DNA of 64,000 nucleotides from JAKRSE01 sp943369295 (GCA_943369295.1 CALRMU020000002.1:496001-560000), one strand, 5' to 3'. Positions 26,531 through 35,429 are shown, counted from the first letter of the stretch. Program-made: numbers and translations. The notes: generated from the letters alone by a model not told the origin.

Positions 26531-27634
26531 GTGCTCTCCAGCCTTCTCCTGACGGCCATGAAGTCAGAATCCACGGTCAAGTTTCTCGATCTCGATGGTC
26601 AAACCCATCGTCAGACTCTTGTCGATCGAGAAAAGGGGCAGTACCTTGGCCATCCAACAACGGCCCTTCTTGGGGATGGTCGAATCCTTTGCGTTTATCC
26701 GAAAGGGCATGGCAAGGGGGCTATTCTGATGAAGGACAGCCGGGACGGAGGCAGAACTTGGTCTGAGCGTCTGCCAACACCTGAAAACTGGGCAACAAGT
26801 CAGGAAACTCCTACCCTTCATCGCATCAAAGATCCCAAGACAGGCGGCCATCGACTTCTGCTGTGGTCTGGCCTCTATCCCGCCCGGCTGGCTTCCAGCG
26901 ATGATGAAGGAAAAACGTGGACGCCTCTGGCTCCTGCAGGAGATTGGGGCGGCATCGTCGTCATGGGCTCCTTGGAGCAGCTTAAAGATGGACGCCTCAT
27001 CGCCATGTTTCATGACGACGGAAGATTTTTTACCAAGGCTGGCAAAGCGGGAGCCTTTACTCTTTACCAAACCTTTTCTGGGGACGGGGGCAGAACCTGG
27101 AGCTTCCCCGAGACCATCCTTAGCCGAAGTGATCTTCATCTCTGCGAGCCAGGTTTGATTCGATCTCCAGACGGAAAGACCGTGGCTGTCCTGCTCAGAG
27201 AGAACTCCCGTCGGAGCGAGTCTCACATCATCTTCTCTCGTGATGAAGCCAAGTCTTGGACCAATCCCAAGCCCCTGCCCCGAGTTTTGACAGGCGACAG
27301 GCATACGGGCAAGTTTCTTCCAGATGGGAGACTCTTCATCTCATATCGCGATATGCCCCAAGAGGGCAGTTGGAAAGGTGATTGGGTGGCCTGGGTTGGC
27401 ACGTGGGAGGATTTGGTGCTGGGCAGGGAAGGTCAGTACAAAATTCGGTTGAAAGATAACAAAAACGCATGGGACTGCGCATACCCAGGGGTTGAAGTTC
27501 TGCCCGGCGGCACAATTGTCACCACCACCTACGGCCATTGGGAGGCAGGAGAACAGCCTTACATTCTGTCTGTTAGGCTCAAGTTATCCGAACTGGATCA
27601 GATGGCAAAATCCGCAAAAACAGCCTCACCCTAG
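26531..27634 (+). CDS. Sialidase/BNR-repeat exo-glycosidase-like protein
   Basis: 367 residues from a GTG. It forms a six-bladed propeller of the sialidase superfamily, with four Asp-box motifs: SRDGGRTW, SDDEGKTW, SGDGGRTW and a degenerate SRDEAKSW. LCEPGLIRSPDGK and CAYPGVEVLPGG match conserved strands of exo-alpha-sialidase-like proteins. The Arg triad of true sialidases cannot be confirmed by eye, so the substrate is open. The N-terminus is only weakly hydrophobic, so export is unclear. It starts nine bases after alr, and its last four bases overlap the convergent permease gene. Confidence 0.82.
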   Translation: MLSSLLLTAMKSESTVKFLDLDGQTHRQTLVDREKGQYLGHPTTALLGDGRILCVYPKGHGKGAILMKDSRDGGRTWSERLPTPENWATSQETPTLHRIKDPKTGGHRLLLWSGLYPARLASSDDEGKTWTPLAPAGDWGGIVVMGSLEQLKDGRLIAMFHDDGRFFTKAGKAGAFTLYQTFSGDGGRTWSFPETILSRSDLHLCEPGLIRSPDGKTVAVLLRENSRRSESHIIFSRDEAKSWTNPKPLPRVLTGDRHTGKFLPDGRLFISYRDMPQEGSWKGDWVAWVGTWEDLVLGREGQYKIRLKDNKNAWDCAYPGVEVLPGGTIVTTTYGHWEAGEQPYILSVRLKLSELDQMAKSAKTASP

Positions 27635-28419
27635 GATTTGAATAGAATCCACGTCAGGGCGAAGTTGGCCAGGTAGATGAGCACCATGGTGATAACCACA
27701 GTGGCTGTTGTGGCTTGACCCACACCTACCGCTCCGTTGCGTGTTCGCAGACCCTGCTGGCAGGCCACCAGGCTGACAATCAGGCCGAAGACCGCAGTCT
27801 TCAGCATGGCTCCCCAAAAATCCTTCGGCTCCAGCCATTGCTGCATCGATTGGACAAATGATCCGTGGGGAACACTGCTGGCATAAACCGAAACAAGGTA
27901 GCCGCCCAAGATCCCGGTGTAGCAGCCAACCAGGCAGAGAATCGGCAGAACCGTAACTGCAGCCACTAATCGGGGAATGACCAAGTATTTGGTCGGATGC
28001 ACGTTGAGGGCTGTAAGGGCATCAAGCTGTTCGGTGACAGCCATAGTGCCAATCTGGGCGGCCATCGCGGAACCTGCCCTTGCCGCAACCATGATTCCCG
28101 CTAGAACTGGGGCGATCTCACGGACGACTGAGAGGGCGACAGTGGCTCCGGCGAGATTCGCCGCACCGTACTTGACAAGAATGTCGGCTGAATAAAGCGA
28201 GATGACAGCGCCTGAGGAAAAAGTGGTGAGGGCGACGATGGGGATGGAAGCTGCCCCAATAAAGGCCATCTGATTGATTGTTTCCCCTATCTCCAGGTAG
28301 CCGCGGCCCCCACGCTTCACGGCATCAACGAGGATGAGGGTGCACTCACCCACAAAGGTCATGGCAGACAAGACACCTTCGCCAATCGTGGCGAGAAAAG
28401 GGATGCCCCTGGTCTGCAT
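27631..28419 (-). CDS. MlaE/YrbE-type ABC transporter permease
   Basis: 262 residues. The MlaE-family core is clear: five or six membrane helices, GEGVLSAMTFVGE, MAAQIGTMAVTEQLDALTAL and PRLVAAVTVLP. These permeases move phospholipids between inner and outer membranes with an ATPase (MlaF) and an MCE protein (MlaD). Neither partner is adjacent, so it must work with subunits encoded elsewhere. The frame runs up to 28734, but the extra residues are antisense to the next gene. I use the ATG at 28419, which has TATCTT seven bases upstream. Confidence 0.93.
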   Translation of the reverse strand: MQTRGIPFLATIGEGVLSAMTFVGECTLILVDAVKRGGRGYLEIGETINQMAFIGAASIPIVALTTFSSGAVISLYSADILVKYGAANLAGATVALSVVREIAPVLAGIMVAARAGSAMAAQIGTMAVTEQLDALTALNVHPTKYLVIPRLVAAVTVLPILCLVGCYTGILGGYLVSVYASSVPHGSFVQSMQQWLEPKDFWGAMLKTAVFGLIVSLVACQQGLRTRNGAVGVGQATTATVVITMVLIYLANFALTWILFKS

Positions 28420-28426
28420 AGGTTCC

Positions 28427-28432
28427 AAGATA
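28427..28432 (-). promoter_or_regulatory. -10 hexamer TATCTT, probable leaderless promoter of mlaE-like gene
   Basis: Minus-strand GGTATCTT, seven bases from the ATG at 28419, with no Shine-Dalgarno sequence. It fixes the start of a gene whose frame is open far upstream. Confidence 0.6.
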
Positions 28433-28501
28433 CCAGCCGATTCAAATGAGCCCGAGAAATTCTGCTGTTCCCAGCCCAAATTTGAGGTTCTGTTTAGTAA
28501 G

Positions 28502-29362
28502 ATGAGCCTAGAAATGGGAAACCCTTTTGATGCAATACCAGCTTTCCTCATAACCCTTGCTCTTATTCCTGTCATGGGTTTTGCGGTTGTGTGGATCATC
28601 GGCCAGATGATCATGAAGAGCATGGATGGTGCGACCGGCACCTTGGCTCTCGGCATCACGGCTTTGCTTTTCGGGGCAGCTATATTAGCCCGTAATCCGA
28701 TTGTTCCAGGAGCGATCATGGTTGTCACCATCACCCTTCTGGCCGGTTATCCCTTTGCCGAAAAGCAGCTAGGCAGGCAGATAGGCAGAGAGATAAACCT
28801 TGAGAGGATAGAAAAATCTCATGCAGCATTAAGCGCCAGGCCAGATAACACGGCCGCATGGTTTTCATTAGCCGAGTGCCTTTGGCGTCATGGCTGGCAG
28901 GGCCACGCTATCGCCATTGCCGACCAGGTTCTTCTTAGCCTGGATTCCACGATGGATGGGTTTCAGAACCGTTCGGTGCGGGACATGTTCCGGTCGGAAG
29001 AGTTAAGGCTGAAGGAATGGAAAAGAAACGCTGATCCAAACCTCTGCCAGCCAATCGCCTGTCCCCTTTGTGGCCACAAAAACGCTCCTGGCCCCATTGC
29101 CTGTGGGGGCTGCGGCAAACCCTACCTTTTGGAAAAGGCTCGCCGCACCGACTTGAGAGGCAGATTTGTCGGCAGGCTGGTTATGGGGTGGGCGCTGCTG
29201 GCCCTTAGCCTAGTCTCCGGGGCTTGGATCGGCACCCTCGTTGTCTTCCCCTATTCCGTGCTTGTAGTGCTGGCGGCGGTCGGGGTGGCGGGAGTGATCC
29301 TTGCTTGGATCTTTAAGGGTCCGGCGGGAGATGCTACTTCCAGCAGCATGGATTGGAGCTAA
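28502..29362 (+). CDS. Membrane protein with zinc ribbon, unknown function
   Basis: 286 residues. Two or three membrane helices lie at about 12-35, 45-63 and 66-84. A cytoplasmic helical part with a TPR-like feel (ARPDNTAAWFSLAECL) follows, then a zinc ribbon with C187, C190, C201 and C204 (CPLCGHKN, CGGCG), and two more helices at about 228-275. The layout suggests a membrane-anchored scaffold. I do not recognise the family. The frame is open upstream to 28334, but that part overlaps the divergent permease gene; Met5 is an alternative start. Confidence 0.8.
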   Translation: MSLEMGNPFDAIPAFLITLALIPVMGFAVVWIIGQMIMKSMDGATGTLALGITALLFGAAILARNPIVPGAIMVVTITLLAGYPFAEKQLGRQIGREINLERIEKSHAALSARPDNTAAWFSLAECLWRHGWQGHAIAIADQVLLSLDSTMDGFQNRSVRDMFRSEELRLKEWKRNADPNLCQPIACPLCGHKNAPGPIACGGCGKPYLLEKARRTDLRGRFVGRLVMGWALLALSLVSGAWIGTLVVFPYSVLVVLAAVGVAGVILAWIFKGPAGDATSSSMDWS

Positions 29363-29372
29363 GGGGGGAATA

Positions 29373-29396
29373 GGTTGAAGGTTGAAGGTTGAAGGT
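29373..29396. repeat. Tandem heptamer repeat GGTTGAA x3
   Basis: Three perfect copies of GGTTGAA followed by a partial fourth (GGTTAAC), in the 96-base gap between two convergent genes. Confidence 0.85.
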
Positions 29397-29421
29397 TAAC
29401 CGTACACCTCGCACACGTATT

Positions 29422-29446
29422 CTTCGTCCTTCGTCCTTCGTCCTTC
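29422..29446. repeat. Tandem heptamer repeat CTTCGTC x3
   Basis: Three copies of CTTCGTC plus a partial fourth (CTTCCTC), 26 bases after the first heptamer array. Same unit length, different sequence. Confidence 0.85.
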
Positions 29447-29458
29447 CTCGCCCTTCTC

Positions 29459-30847
29459 CTAAACCTTCGCCTTCTGCCATCTACCCCAGGCGAAGAAGCC
29501 CATAGCCAGAACCCCCTGCACCACTTGAGTGATTGAAAGGGCCAGCCAGCAGCCGTCAGCTCCCATGTTCCAGCCCCAAGGCAGGGCCAGCCAAGCCGCT
29601 AATGGAACCCGGATCATCCACATGCAGACGACAGTCAAGATAAGGGGGGTGACCGTATCTCCTGCTCCCTGCATTCCACCGATCAGCACCATGGCATAGG
29701 CAAAGAAGGTCTCCGTGGCTGCCACATACATGATGTAGTGGGCGGCAATCTTTGCGACTTCCGGCTGATCTGGAACCAACGCGTGAGCAATCGGTCCAGC
29801 AAAGATAAAGAGGAGGATGGAGACAATGGTGCTGACCACAGCAGCGTGATGTCCGGCCAGCCAGCCAAGGCGCATCGCCCTTTTGGGGTCCTCCATTCCC
29901 AGGCTTTGGCCGACAAGGGCCGAGGCGGCAACCGCCAAACCAAAGGCTGGCATGAAGGCAAGGGATTCCACGCTGAAGCCGATTCTGAGGGCGGCAACAG
30001 CGGATTCACCTTGAGGCACTCTGGCGAGGATGCTGGTGAAAGCCATGAGGGCGGCCACTCTGACGATAGAGAGGACCCCAGTCGGAATAGCGATTTTGAG
30101 GATTCGCTTTGTCCATTCAAGTCCAGGAGGCTTTAACTCTAGATGACACCTGAGGGGGGTCTGCTTAGCCCACCAAAGATAGCCCAGCGCAGCCATCCAA
30201 GCTGAGATAGTGAGAGATCCTGCTGCCCCGGCCAGACCCCAGCCAAAACCAGGGATCGTGATAAAGCCCAAGTTGTGGGAATCGAAGATAAAGATCCAGT
30301 TCAGCAGGATGTGGAGCAGAATCTGCGCTCCGCTCAGCACCATGGGACTCTTTGTGTCGCCGATGCCTCTTAGAGCTCCGGCCAGGCACTGAATAAGGCT
30401 CATTGCTGGCAGGCTTAGAGCGAAAATCCCCAAATAGACCCCCATGGCTTTGGCCGCTTCATCACTGTTGGGAGGCAGCATTATCGGGGCAAAAAGCTGA
30501 ATCGAAGGGATCGCGATGGCTGCCAGCAGGATGCCCACATAGAGAGCGAGTCCGAGTGACTTCTGGGAGGCATCCATTAAGGATTTCTGGTCCTTGGCGC
30601 CATAGAACCTTGCCACCATTGCTGTGGCTGCCGTCCCCAACATGAAGGTTAAGGAGCCAAAGAGAAAGATGACAGGGGTGGATCCACCGACAGCGGTCAA
30701 GGCTGAGGGAGGAAGGTGGGCGATAAAACCCGCATCCAAAAGGGAGTTGATCGTCTGGAGGCTATTGAGCAGGACCGCTGGCCAAGCCAAAGTCCACAGC
30801 ACCTTCCAGGCAGCACCTTCAGACACTTTTAGCGAGTCAGAAGGCAT
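29459..30847 (-). CDS. MATE-family multidrug/toxin efflux transporter
   Basis: 462 residues with about 12 membrane helices in two similar halves, the normal MATE layout. Family features include SLLDAGFIAHLPPSALTAVG in the first helix pair, FGSLTFMLGTAATAMVARFYGA, and the corresponding second-half segment FGLAVAASALVGQSLG. MATE pumps export cationic or organic compounds using Na+ or H+ gradients. The substrate is unknown. It is divergent from the AIM24-family gene with 50 bases between starts. Confidence 0.92.
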   Translation of the reverse strand: MPSDSLKVSEGAAWKVLWTLAWPAVLLNSLQTINSLLDAGFIAHLPPSALTAVGGSTPVIFLFGSLTFMLGTAATAMVARFYGAKDQKSLMDASQKSLGLALYVGILLAAIAIPSIQLFAPIMLPPNSDEAAKAMGVYLGIFALSLPAMSLIQCLAGALRGIGDTKSPMVLSGAQILLHILLNWIFIFDSHNLGFITIPGFGWGLAGAAGSLTISAWMAALGYLWWAKQTPLRCHLELKPPGLEWTKRILKIAIPTGVLSIVRVAALMAFTSILARVPQGESAVAALRIGFSVESLAFMPAFGLAVAASALVGQSLGMEDPKRAMRLGWLAGHHAAVVSTIVSILLFIFAGPIAHALVPDQPEVAKIAAHYIMYVAATETFFAYAMVLIGGMQGAGDTVTPLILTVVCMWMIRVPLAAWLALPWGWNMGADGCWLALSITQVVQGVLAMGFFAWGRWQKAKV

Positions 30848-30897
30848 GAAGGCTATTGTGGGTCTTGCTGGGTGGTGCCCTTGGGTAGCCTTCTTAT

Positions 30898-31506
30898 ATG
30901 AGGAGGGATTTTGTCCAGGGCAAAGGTTTCGTAAGCCTCAGTCTGGATCTGGGTGAAGAAGTGATCATCCAGACTGGAAGGCTCGCCGCTTGTGACCCCT
31001 CAATTCAGCCGAGCGATTCTCCCGGTCTCTTCCAAAGAGCGCTTTTAACCCTCTCTGGACCGAAAAAGAGTCCCTTCGTTCGTCTCGGCGCGATGAGAGG
31101 AGTCGGTCGAGTCGTTTTGGCCAGCGCCATGCCGGGCGAACTTTTCTGGCTGGAGAATGCTGAGGGCATGACCTGTCGGCTGGATGCCTTTGCTGCCTGG
31201 ACGGGGGAAGACTTGGATGAGAAGGCAGGCTTTCTAAAGGGGCGCGACCCTGCCCGGCATATTCAAACTCGTGGAAAAGGCGACCTCTTGGTTTCTGCAT
31301 GCGGCGGCGGGGAAGTCATTGCTCTGGCCCACGGACAGACGCTGAAAGTGGACAGCGCCAGGCTGGCCGCGTGGGAGGTCTCTCTTTCTGAGAAGAAGGA
31401 TTCACTTGGGATGACTGATGCCGTGGGTCCGGGAAGAATCGTGCTGACAGGGGCTATTCCAGAGACTCCAACTGTCTACGGCATTCAGAGGAAGGACAAG
31501 CGATGA
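30898..31506 (+). CDS. AIM24 family protein
   Basis: 202 residues of beta-rich sequence. The family pattern of short Gly-turned strands is visible (LDLGEEVIIQTGRLAACDPSI, VVLASAMPGELFWL and GGGEVIALAHGQTLKVDSA). AIM24/TIGR00266 proteins are widespread, of unknown biochemical role, and related to a mitochondrial protein needed for membrane organisation. No signal peptide. TAGCCT (30886-30891) lies six bases before the ATG. Its stop overlaps the start of the next gene by four bases, so the two are coupled. Confidence 0.72.
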   Translation: MRRDFVQGKGFVSLSLDLGEEVIIQTGRLAACDPSIQPSDSPGLFQRALLTLSGPKKSPFVRLGAMRGVGRVVLASAMPGELFWLENAEGMTCRLDAFAAWTGEDLDEKAGFLKGRDPARHIQTRGKGDLLVSACGGGEVIALAHGQTLKVDSARLAAWEVSLSEKKDSLGMTDAVGPGRIVLTGAIPETPTVYGIQRKDKR

Positions 31507-31952
31507 TGTGGCGTCAGAGCCAGAAGGCGAGGATATTTGAGGGATTTTCTATGCCGGAATTGGTCTTCTGTGGTCTCGATGGTCAACCGGTGAACGTAAG
31601 CGAATGCCGCATGGTGACCTTGGGATGGGGGCCGGAGAGTCTGGCTGATCAGGAAGTCTGGCGGCGTTTGGCTGTCGGAGATTTCGGTGAAGGGGGCTGG
31701 AAAAAGAGCCTCATCCTTCCTGCCTTTTCAAAGGGAAAGAGCCAGATGGTGCAGGAGATTCTTCCTCCCAGCTCGCATGGAGATTTCGCGTTTTGCTTGG
31801 ATGCTGGCGATGAGTTGAGAAGCCTGCTTGAACCAGATCTGCCAAGCCGGGCGGCTGCCTGGTGTCCTCAGAAGCAGCTCATGATCATCGGCCCCTCGAC
31901 TGAAGAATCGTGGGATGCCATGTTCGATGCCCTCACTTCACTTGCTGGTTGA
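31503..31952 (+). CDS. Hypothetical protein coupled to AIM24 gene
   Basis: 149 residues, soluble, no signal peptide or membrane helix. I do not recognise the family. The sequence has a central LPAFSKGKSQMVQEILPPSS and a Trp/Cys-containing C-terminal third. Its ATG overlaps the stop of the AIM24 gene (ATGA), so it is probably translated by coupling and may act with that protein. An internal ATG (MPELVFCGLDG) 16 codons in is a possible alternative start. The last 15 bases overlap the convergent nth gene. Confidence 0.7.
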   Translation: MMWRQSQKARIFEGFSMPELVFCGLDGQPVNVSECRMVTLGWGPESLADQEVWRRLAVGDFGEGGWKKSLILPAFSKGKSQMVQEILPPSSHGDFAFCLDAGDELRSLLEPDLPSRAAAWCPQKQLMIIGPSTEESWDAMFDALTSLAG

Positions 31953-32642
31953 AGCCGCCGCCAGCCCGAGCTTCGGGCAGAGTTCCAGCAGGGGACATTC
32001 TGTACAGATTGGTTTGGGAGCCTTGCAGATCAGCCTTCCGTGCTGAATAAGCAGGGTGTGGAATCGCCAGGCGTCTTGGGCCGGAACCATGGCAGAAAGC
32101 TCTTTGTGCGCCTTCGTCTCGTTGGTCTTCGGGCCGATCCAGCCCAGTCTCTGAGAGACCCTGTGCACGTGAGTATCGACCGGGATCGCAGCTCGACCAA
32201 AGGCAAAGCAGAGAACAATCGAGGCAGTTTTTGGCCCAACCCCAGCGAGAGAGGTCAGCCACTTCATGGCCTCTGGCTCCGGCATTGATCTTAAGAATTC
32301 CAGGTCGAAGTTTCCTAACCTCGCATAGATTTCCTTGAGGCAGGATTGAATCGCTTTGGTTTTTTGATTGGCTAAGCCAGCTGCCTTGATCAAAGGAGTG
32401 ATTTCTTCTGGCGGAGCCTGCGCCATAACCAGCCAATCCGGAAAGGCGGCCCTAAGCCGCGTAAAGGCAGGGAATGAAGAAGAATCGCTGCTGCTCTGAC
32501 TGAGAATGCAGGAAATCAGCTCTTCCATGGGGTCGAAGCGGGGGATGAACCGCGTTCTACCGTAGATTGTTTCAAGCAGATCAAGCGACTGAAGGAGGGG
32601 GGCTGGCTGAGGATCAGAAGTTTTCTTTGGTCTTGAAGCCAC
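31938..32642 (-). CDS. nth: Endonuclease III-type DNA glycosylase/AP lyase
   Basis: 234 residues from a GTG. It removes oxidised pyrimidines from DNA and cuts the abasic site. The helix-hairpin-helix LAGVGPKTA carries the Schiff-base lysine K138, and the catalytic Asp is D156 in VDTHVHRV. The [4Fe-4S] cluster ligands C206, C213, C216 and C222 have the exact CX6CX2CX5C spacing. The N-terminal 40 residues are a little longer than in E. coli Nth. TAGGCT lies eight bases before the GTG on the minus strand. Confidence 0.93.
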   Translation of the reverse strand: MASRPKKTSDPQPAPLLQSLDLLETIYGRTRFIPRFDPMEELISCILSQSSSDSSSFPAFTRLRAAFPDWLVMAQAPPEEITPLIKAAGLANQKTKAIQSCLKEIYARLGNFDLEFLRSMPEPEAMKWLTSLAGVGPKTASIVLCFAFGRAAIPVDTHVHRVSQRLGWIGPKTNETKAHKELSAMVPAQDAWRFHTLLIQHGRLICKAPKPICTECPLLELCPKLGLAAASTSK

Positions 32643-32671
32643 TTGTATTCAGCCTACCAGCGTAGAAAGGA

Positions 32672-32677
32672 TACACT
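32672..32677 (+). promoter_or_regulatory. -10-like TACACT before lipoprotein-manC operon
   Basis: TACACT with an eight-base gap to the ATG at 32686. It favours that ATG over the in-frame GTG at 32680. Confidence 0.45.
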
Positions 32678-32685
32678 CAGTGCTT

Positions 32686-33093
32686 ATGATTCGACCTCTC
32701 CCGCTCGGTTTGGCAGCTCTCTGCCTTGGAATCTTTGCCCTTGGCTGCAGCAGCACCCGAACTCTCGAAGGGACATGGGTTCAGGATGGCTCAGTTCCTC
32801 AGACTATGACAGTCACCGGAAGTGACTACAAGGGCACAGCAAACGTGATGGGCAGTTCAATTACCATCACAGGAAAACTGGCCTATGACGACAAAGCTCT
32901 GACCGCAAAGGTGACAGACATGAAGCTGGACGCTCCTGGAATTCCGGCTCCCATGCTGGCTCAGGCTCAGGGAAGCCTGCCGAAAGAAATGGAGATCGAT
33001 GTCTCTTGGAAGAACAATGACGAGATCGTCATGACCCCTAAGGGCCAGGCAATGCCAGCCGGGGCCACAGGCACCTTTAAGCGGCAGAAATAA
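32686..33093 (+). CDS. Small putative lipoprotein
   Basis: 135 residues. MIRPLPLGLAALCLGIFALGCSS is a lipoprotein signal with lipobox ALGC. The mature part is a beta-rich domain beginning LEGTWVQDG, with GSSITITGKLAYDD and a GTFKRQK end, a lipocalin- or META-like small fold often seen in exported stress proteins. Function unknown. Its TAA shares one base with the ATG of manC, so both genes are translated together. Confidence 0.82.
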   Translation: MIRPLPLGLAALCLGIFALGCSSTRTLEGTWVQDGSVPQTMTVTGSDYKGTANVMGSSITITGKLAYDDKALTAKVTDMKLDAPGIPAPMLAQAQGSLPKEMEIDVSWKNNDEIVMTPKGQAMPAGATGTFKRQK

Positions 33094-34139
33094 TGAGAAG
33101 AATCGCCATCGTCATGGCGGGTGGGTCAGGAGAGAGGTTTTGGCCTCTCTCCACCCCACACCGCCCAAAGCAGCTCCTCGATTTGACCGGCGATGGCAAA
33201 CCTCTGCTTCAACTGGCATTTGATCGGGCTGATGCTTTAGCCGATCCTGGCCAGGTCTACTTGGCAACTCTGCCAAGACTAAAAGAGGCAAGCCAGGCGG
33301 CTGTACCGGAGCTGGCGGCTGATAACCTTCTGACTGAGCCTTATAAAAAGAACACGGCGGGAGCCTTGATCTGGGCGATGGCTAAGATCGCGGCGACTTT
33401 GGATGATGCTGATGATGCCGTTTTTGCCATCTTGACCGCCGACCAAAGAATCTCTCCTATGGAGCAGTTTTTGGCCACAGCAGAAAAGGCCATTCGCCTG
33501 GCTGTCGAGACTGAAGGTTTGGTGACGATTGGCATTAGGCCAACGCGGCCCGAAACGGGATTCGGCTACCTTGAAATGGGAGATGAAGCTGGACCAGGAT
33601 TCATTGTCGAGCGATTTAGAGAGAAGCCCAACCAGGAAACGGCAGAAGAATTTGTCGAATCTGGCCGCTTTTTGTGGAATGCGGGAATGTTCTTCTGGAC
33701 AGCCAAAGGCTTCAACAAGGAGCTTGAACTGGCTCGTCCCCGGATGAAGCAGATTTTGGATGAAGTGACGGCCCACCTGAAGGCTGGCCAAAATGAGGAG
33801 GCTCAACTGGTTTTCTCCCTTCTGCCGAGTCTCAGCATCGACTACGCCCTGATGGAGCGGTCCGACAAAGTTTTTGGAATCGAGGCCACTTTTGAATGGG
33901 ATGATTTGGGCTCATGGGATGCCCTGCCCAGAAGCATGGGCGTCGATTCATCTGGCAGCACGATTCAAGGCAAGGCGAGGCTTATCGAATCAAAGGGCTG
34001 TATTGTCTCGACTCAAGGCCAAAGGGTGAACCTGCTCGGAGTCGATGATCTGGTGGTCGTCGTGACTCCAGATGAAGTGATGATTCTTCCTAAGGAGCGA
34101 TCTCAAGAAGTAAAACGGTTCAGTTCCTTAAAGGACTGA
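33093..34139 (+). CDS. manC: Mannose-1-phosphate guanylyltransferase
   Basis: 348 residues. It makes GDP-mannose from mannose-1-phosphate and GTP for glycan synthesis. The nucleotidyltransferase signature MAGGSGERFWPLS lies at 8-20. FVESGRFLWNAGMFFW, the FREKPN segment with its catalytic Lys, and FEWDDLGSWD match bacterial and thermophile ManC proteins. It lacks the isomerase domain of bifunctional AlgA-type enzymes. It overlaps the lipoprotein gene by one base, and its stop codon lies in the stem of the terminator that follows. Confidence 0.94.
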   Translation: MRRIAIVMAGGSGERFWPLSTPHRPKQLLDLTGDGKPLLQLAFDRADALADPGQVYLATLPRLKEASQAAVPELAADNLLTEPYKKNTAGALIWAMAKIAATLDDADDAVFAILTADQRISPMEQFLATAEKAIRLAVETEGLVTIGIRPTRPETGFGYLEMGDEAGPGFIVERFREKPNQETAEEFVESGRFLWNAGMFFWTAKGFNKELELARPRMKQILDEVTAHLKAGQNEEAQLVFSLLPSLSIDYALMERSDKVFGIEATFEWDDLGSWDALPRSMGVDSSGSTIQGKARLIESKGCIVSTQGQRVNLLGVDDLVVVVTPDEVMILPKERSQEVKRFSSLKD

Positions 34140-34149
34140 ACCGTTTTTG
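34113..34149 (+). terminator. Terminator overlapping the manC stop codon
   Basis: Arms AAAACGGTTCAGT and ACTGAACCGTTTT pair with a short interior loop region; a T run ends the element. The TGA of manC (34137-34139) is inside the 3' arm. Confidence 0.9.
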
Positions 34150-34181
34150 GTCCGCTTGCTCTGAGTTTTCTGCGCCTGACC

Positions 34182-35228
34182 TTAGTCAGTCACGAGATAT
34201 TCAGCGATCAAGAGAGCCGTGTCGATGAGGGCATCGATGTGAGTTCTCTCGTAGCCATGGCTCGTGTCCACGCCTGGACCGATGAGAGCCACCTGAGCCT
34301 GACCGCCCATGCGCCAGTAGGCGCTTCCATCGCTGCCATAGTAGGGGTAGATGTCGGGCTTAAGCACGATTCCCTGATCCTGGGCGATGGACCTCAGCCG
34401 GTCGCTGAGCTGCTTGCTGTAAGGGCCAGATGAATCGGCGAGGCAGATTGAACAGTTGTGTTCAGATCCGTTTTGGCCATTGCCGATGCAGGCCATATCC
34501 AAAATCAGGAGTTCCTGAAGGTCCAGGGGAAGTCCGTCGAATCCACCGTGACCAACTTCTTCGTGGACCGAAAAGAGCAGGTGAGTCCTCTTCGCTGGCG
34601 TTACGTCGATGTCCCTCAAGGCTTTGCAGGCAGCCAAGAGACAGGCGACGCACGCCTTGTCATCAAGAAATCGTGACCGAATGTATCCGGCATCTCCAGC
34701 TTCGTAGCGAGGATCGAAGGCGACATAGTCTCCAACCTCAATGCCAAGCTGGCGGGTCTCAATCGCGCTCGAAGTTCTTTCGTCAATGCGGACTTCAAGG
34801 GTGTCAGCGTTTCGCTCTGTTTTGCCAGCTTCGCGGTTGACGTGAAGAGCACCATTGGTGAGAACCATAGATCCTCGGATCTGCTGGCCAGACTGGGTTT
34901 GGATGTAAACGCCTTCGCTTTCGACGGTCGGCCAGTTGACGCCGTTGAGGGCCTTGAGTCGAAGTCGTCCAGAGGATTTGATTTCTGCGACGATCGCGCC
35001 AAGAGTGTCAACGTGGGCAGTCAGTCCGCGAGGAGCATCGTCCTTCAATCCTTCCCAGGCGCACACCAAGGCACCCTTGGTGGTCTTCACCCCGCTCAGC
35101 CCCATAAGCTGAAGCTCGTTCTGAATCATCGAGGCTGCCCACTCGGTATCACCGGTGGGGCTCGGAGTGCTGATCAAATCTTCCAGAACCTGCAGCAGAT
35201 ACTCTCGTGAGATGGCGAACTGAGGCAT
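34182..35228 (-). CDS. M42-family aminopeptidase
   Basis: 348 residues. These are large oligomeric di-metal aminopeptidases (glutamyl or leucyl type). The metal ligands are visible in LTAHVDTLG, SRFLDDKACV, FSVHEEVGHGG and DTSHGYERTH, and the catalytic Glu is in HEEVG. YYGSDGSAYW is also typical. The enzyme should trim peptides in the cytoplasm; no signal peptide. TAAACT lies nine bases before the ATG. An imperfect inverted repeat (TACCG.CTGCTTCG against CGAAGCAG..CGGTA, about 35242-35287) lies just upstream. Confidence 0.93.
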   Translation of the reverse strand: MPQFAISREYLLQVLEDLISTPSPTGDTEWAASMIQNELQLMGLSGVKTTKGALVCAWEGLKDDAPRGLTAHVDTLGAIVAEIKSSGRLRLKALNGVNWPTVESEGVYIQTQSGQQIRGSMVLTNGALHVNREAGKTERNADTLEVRIDERTSSAIETRQLGIEVGDYVAFDPRYEAGDAGYIRSRFLDDKACVACLLAACKALRDIDVTPAKRTHLLFSVHEEVGHGGFDGLPLDLQELLILDMACIGNGQNGSEHNCSICLADSSGPYSKQLSDRLRSIAQDQGIVLKPDIYPYYGSDGSAYWRMGGQAQVALIGPGVDTSHGYERTHIDALIDTALLIAEYLVTD

Positions 35229-35429
35229 TGAAACTCTAGTTTACCGACTGCTTCGCTCGCGCGTATTCTTTGCCGAAGCAGAGCGGTAGTTAGATCTTGA
35301 AGTTTGGACCTAATCTTGTTAAAATTTGTCCTTAACCTTCTACTTCAAGTCCATCGACCAATGGTAAAATTTAGATAACTTGGGCAGCGTTGCCTTCAAA
35401 TGAAAGCAGTTGTTCGAGCTGGAAAACCC

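Noticed and set aside
28420..28734. N-terminal extension of the MlaE-type permease
   Set aside because: The extra 105 residues lie antisense to the zinc-ribbon membrane gene and are not MlaE-like; the TATCTT box supports the ATG at 28419.
29373..29446. Possible CRISPR array
   Set aside because: Units are seven bases with no spacers, and no cas genes are present.
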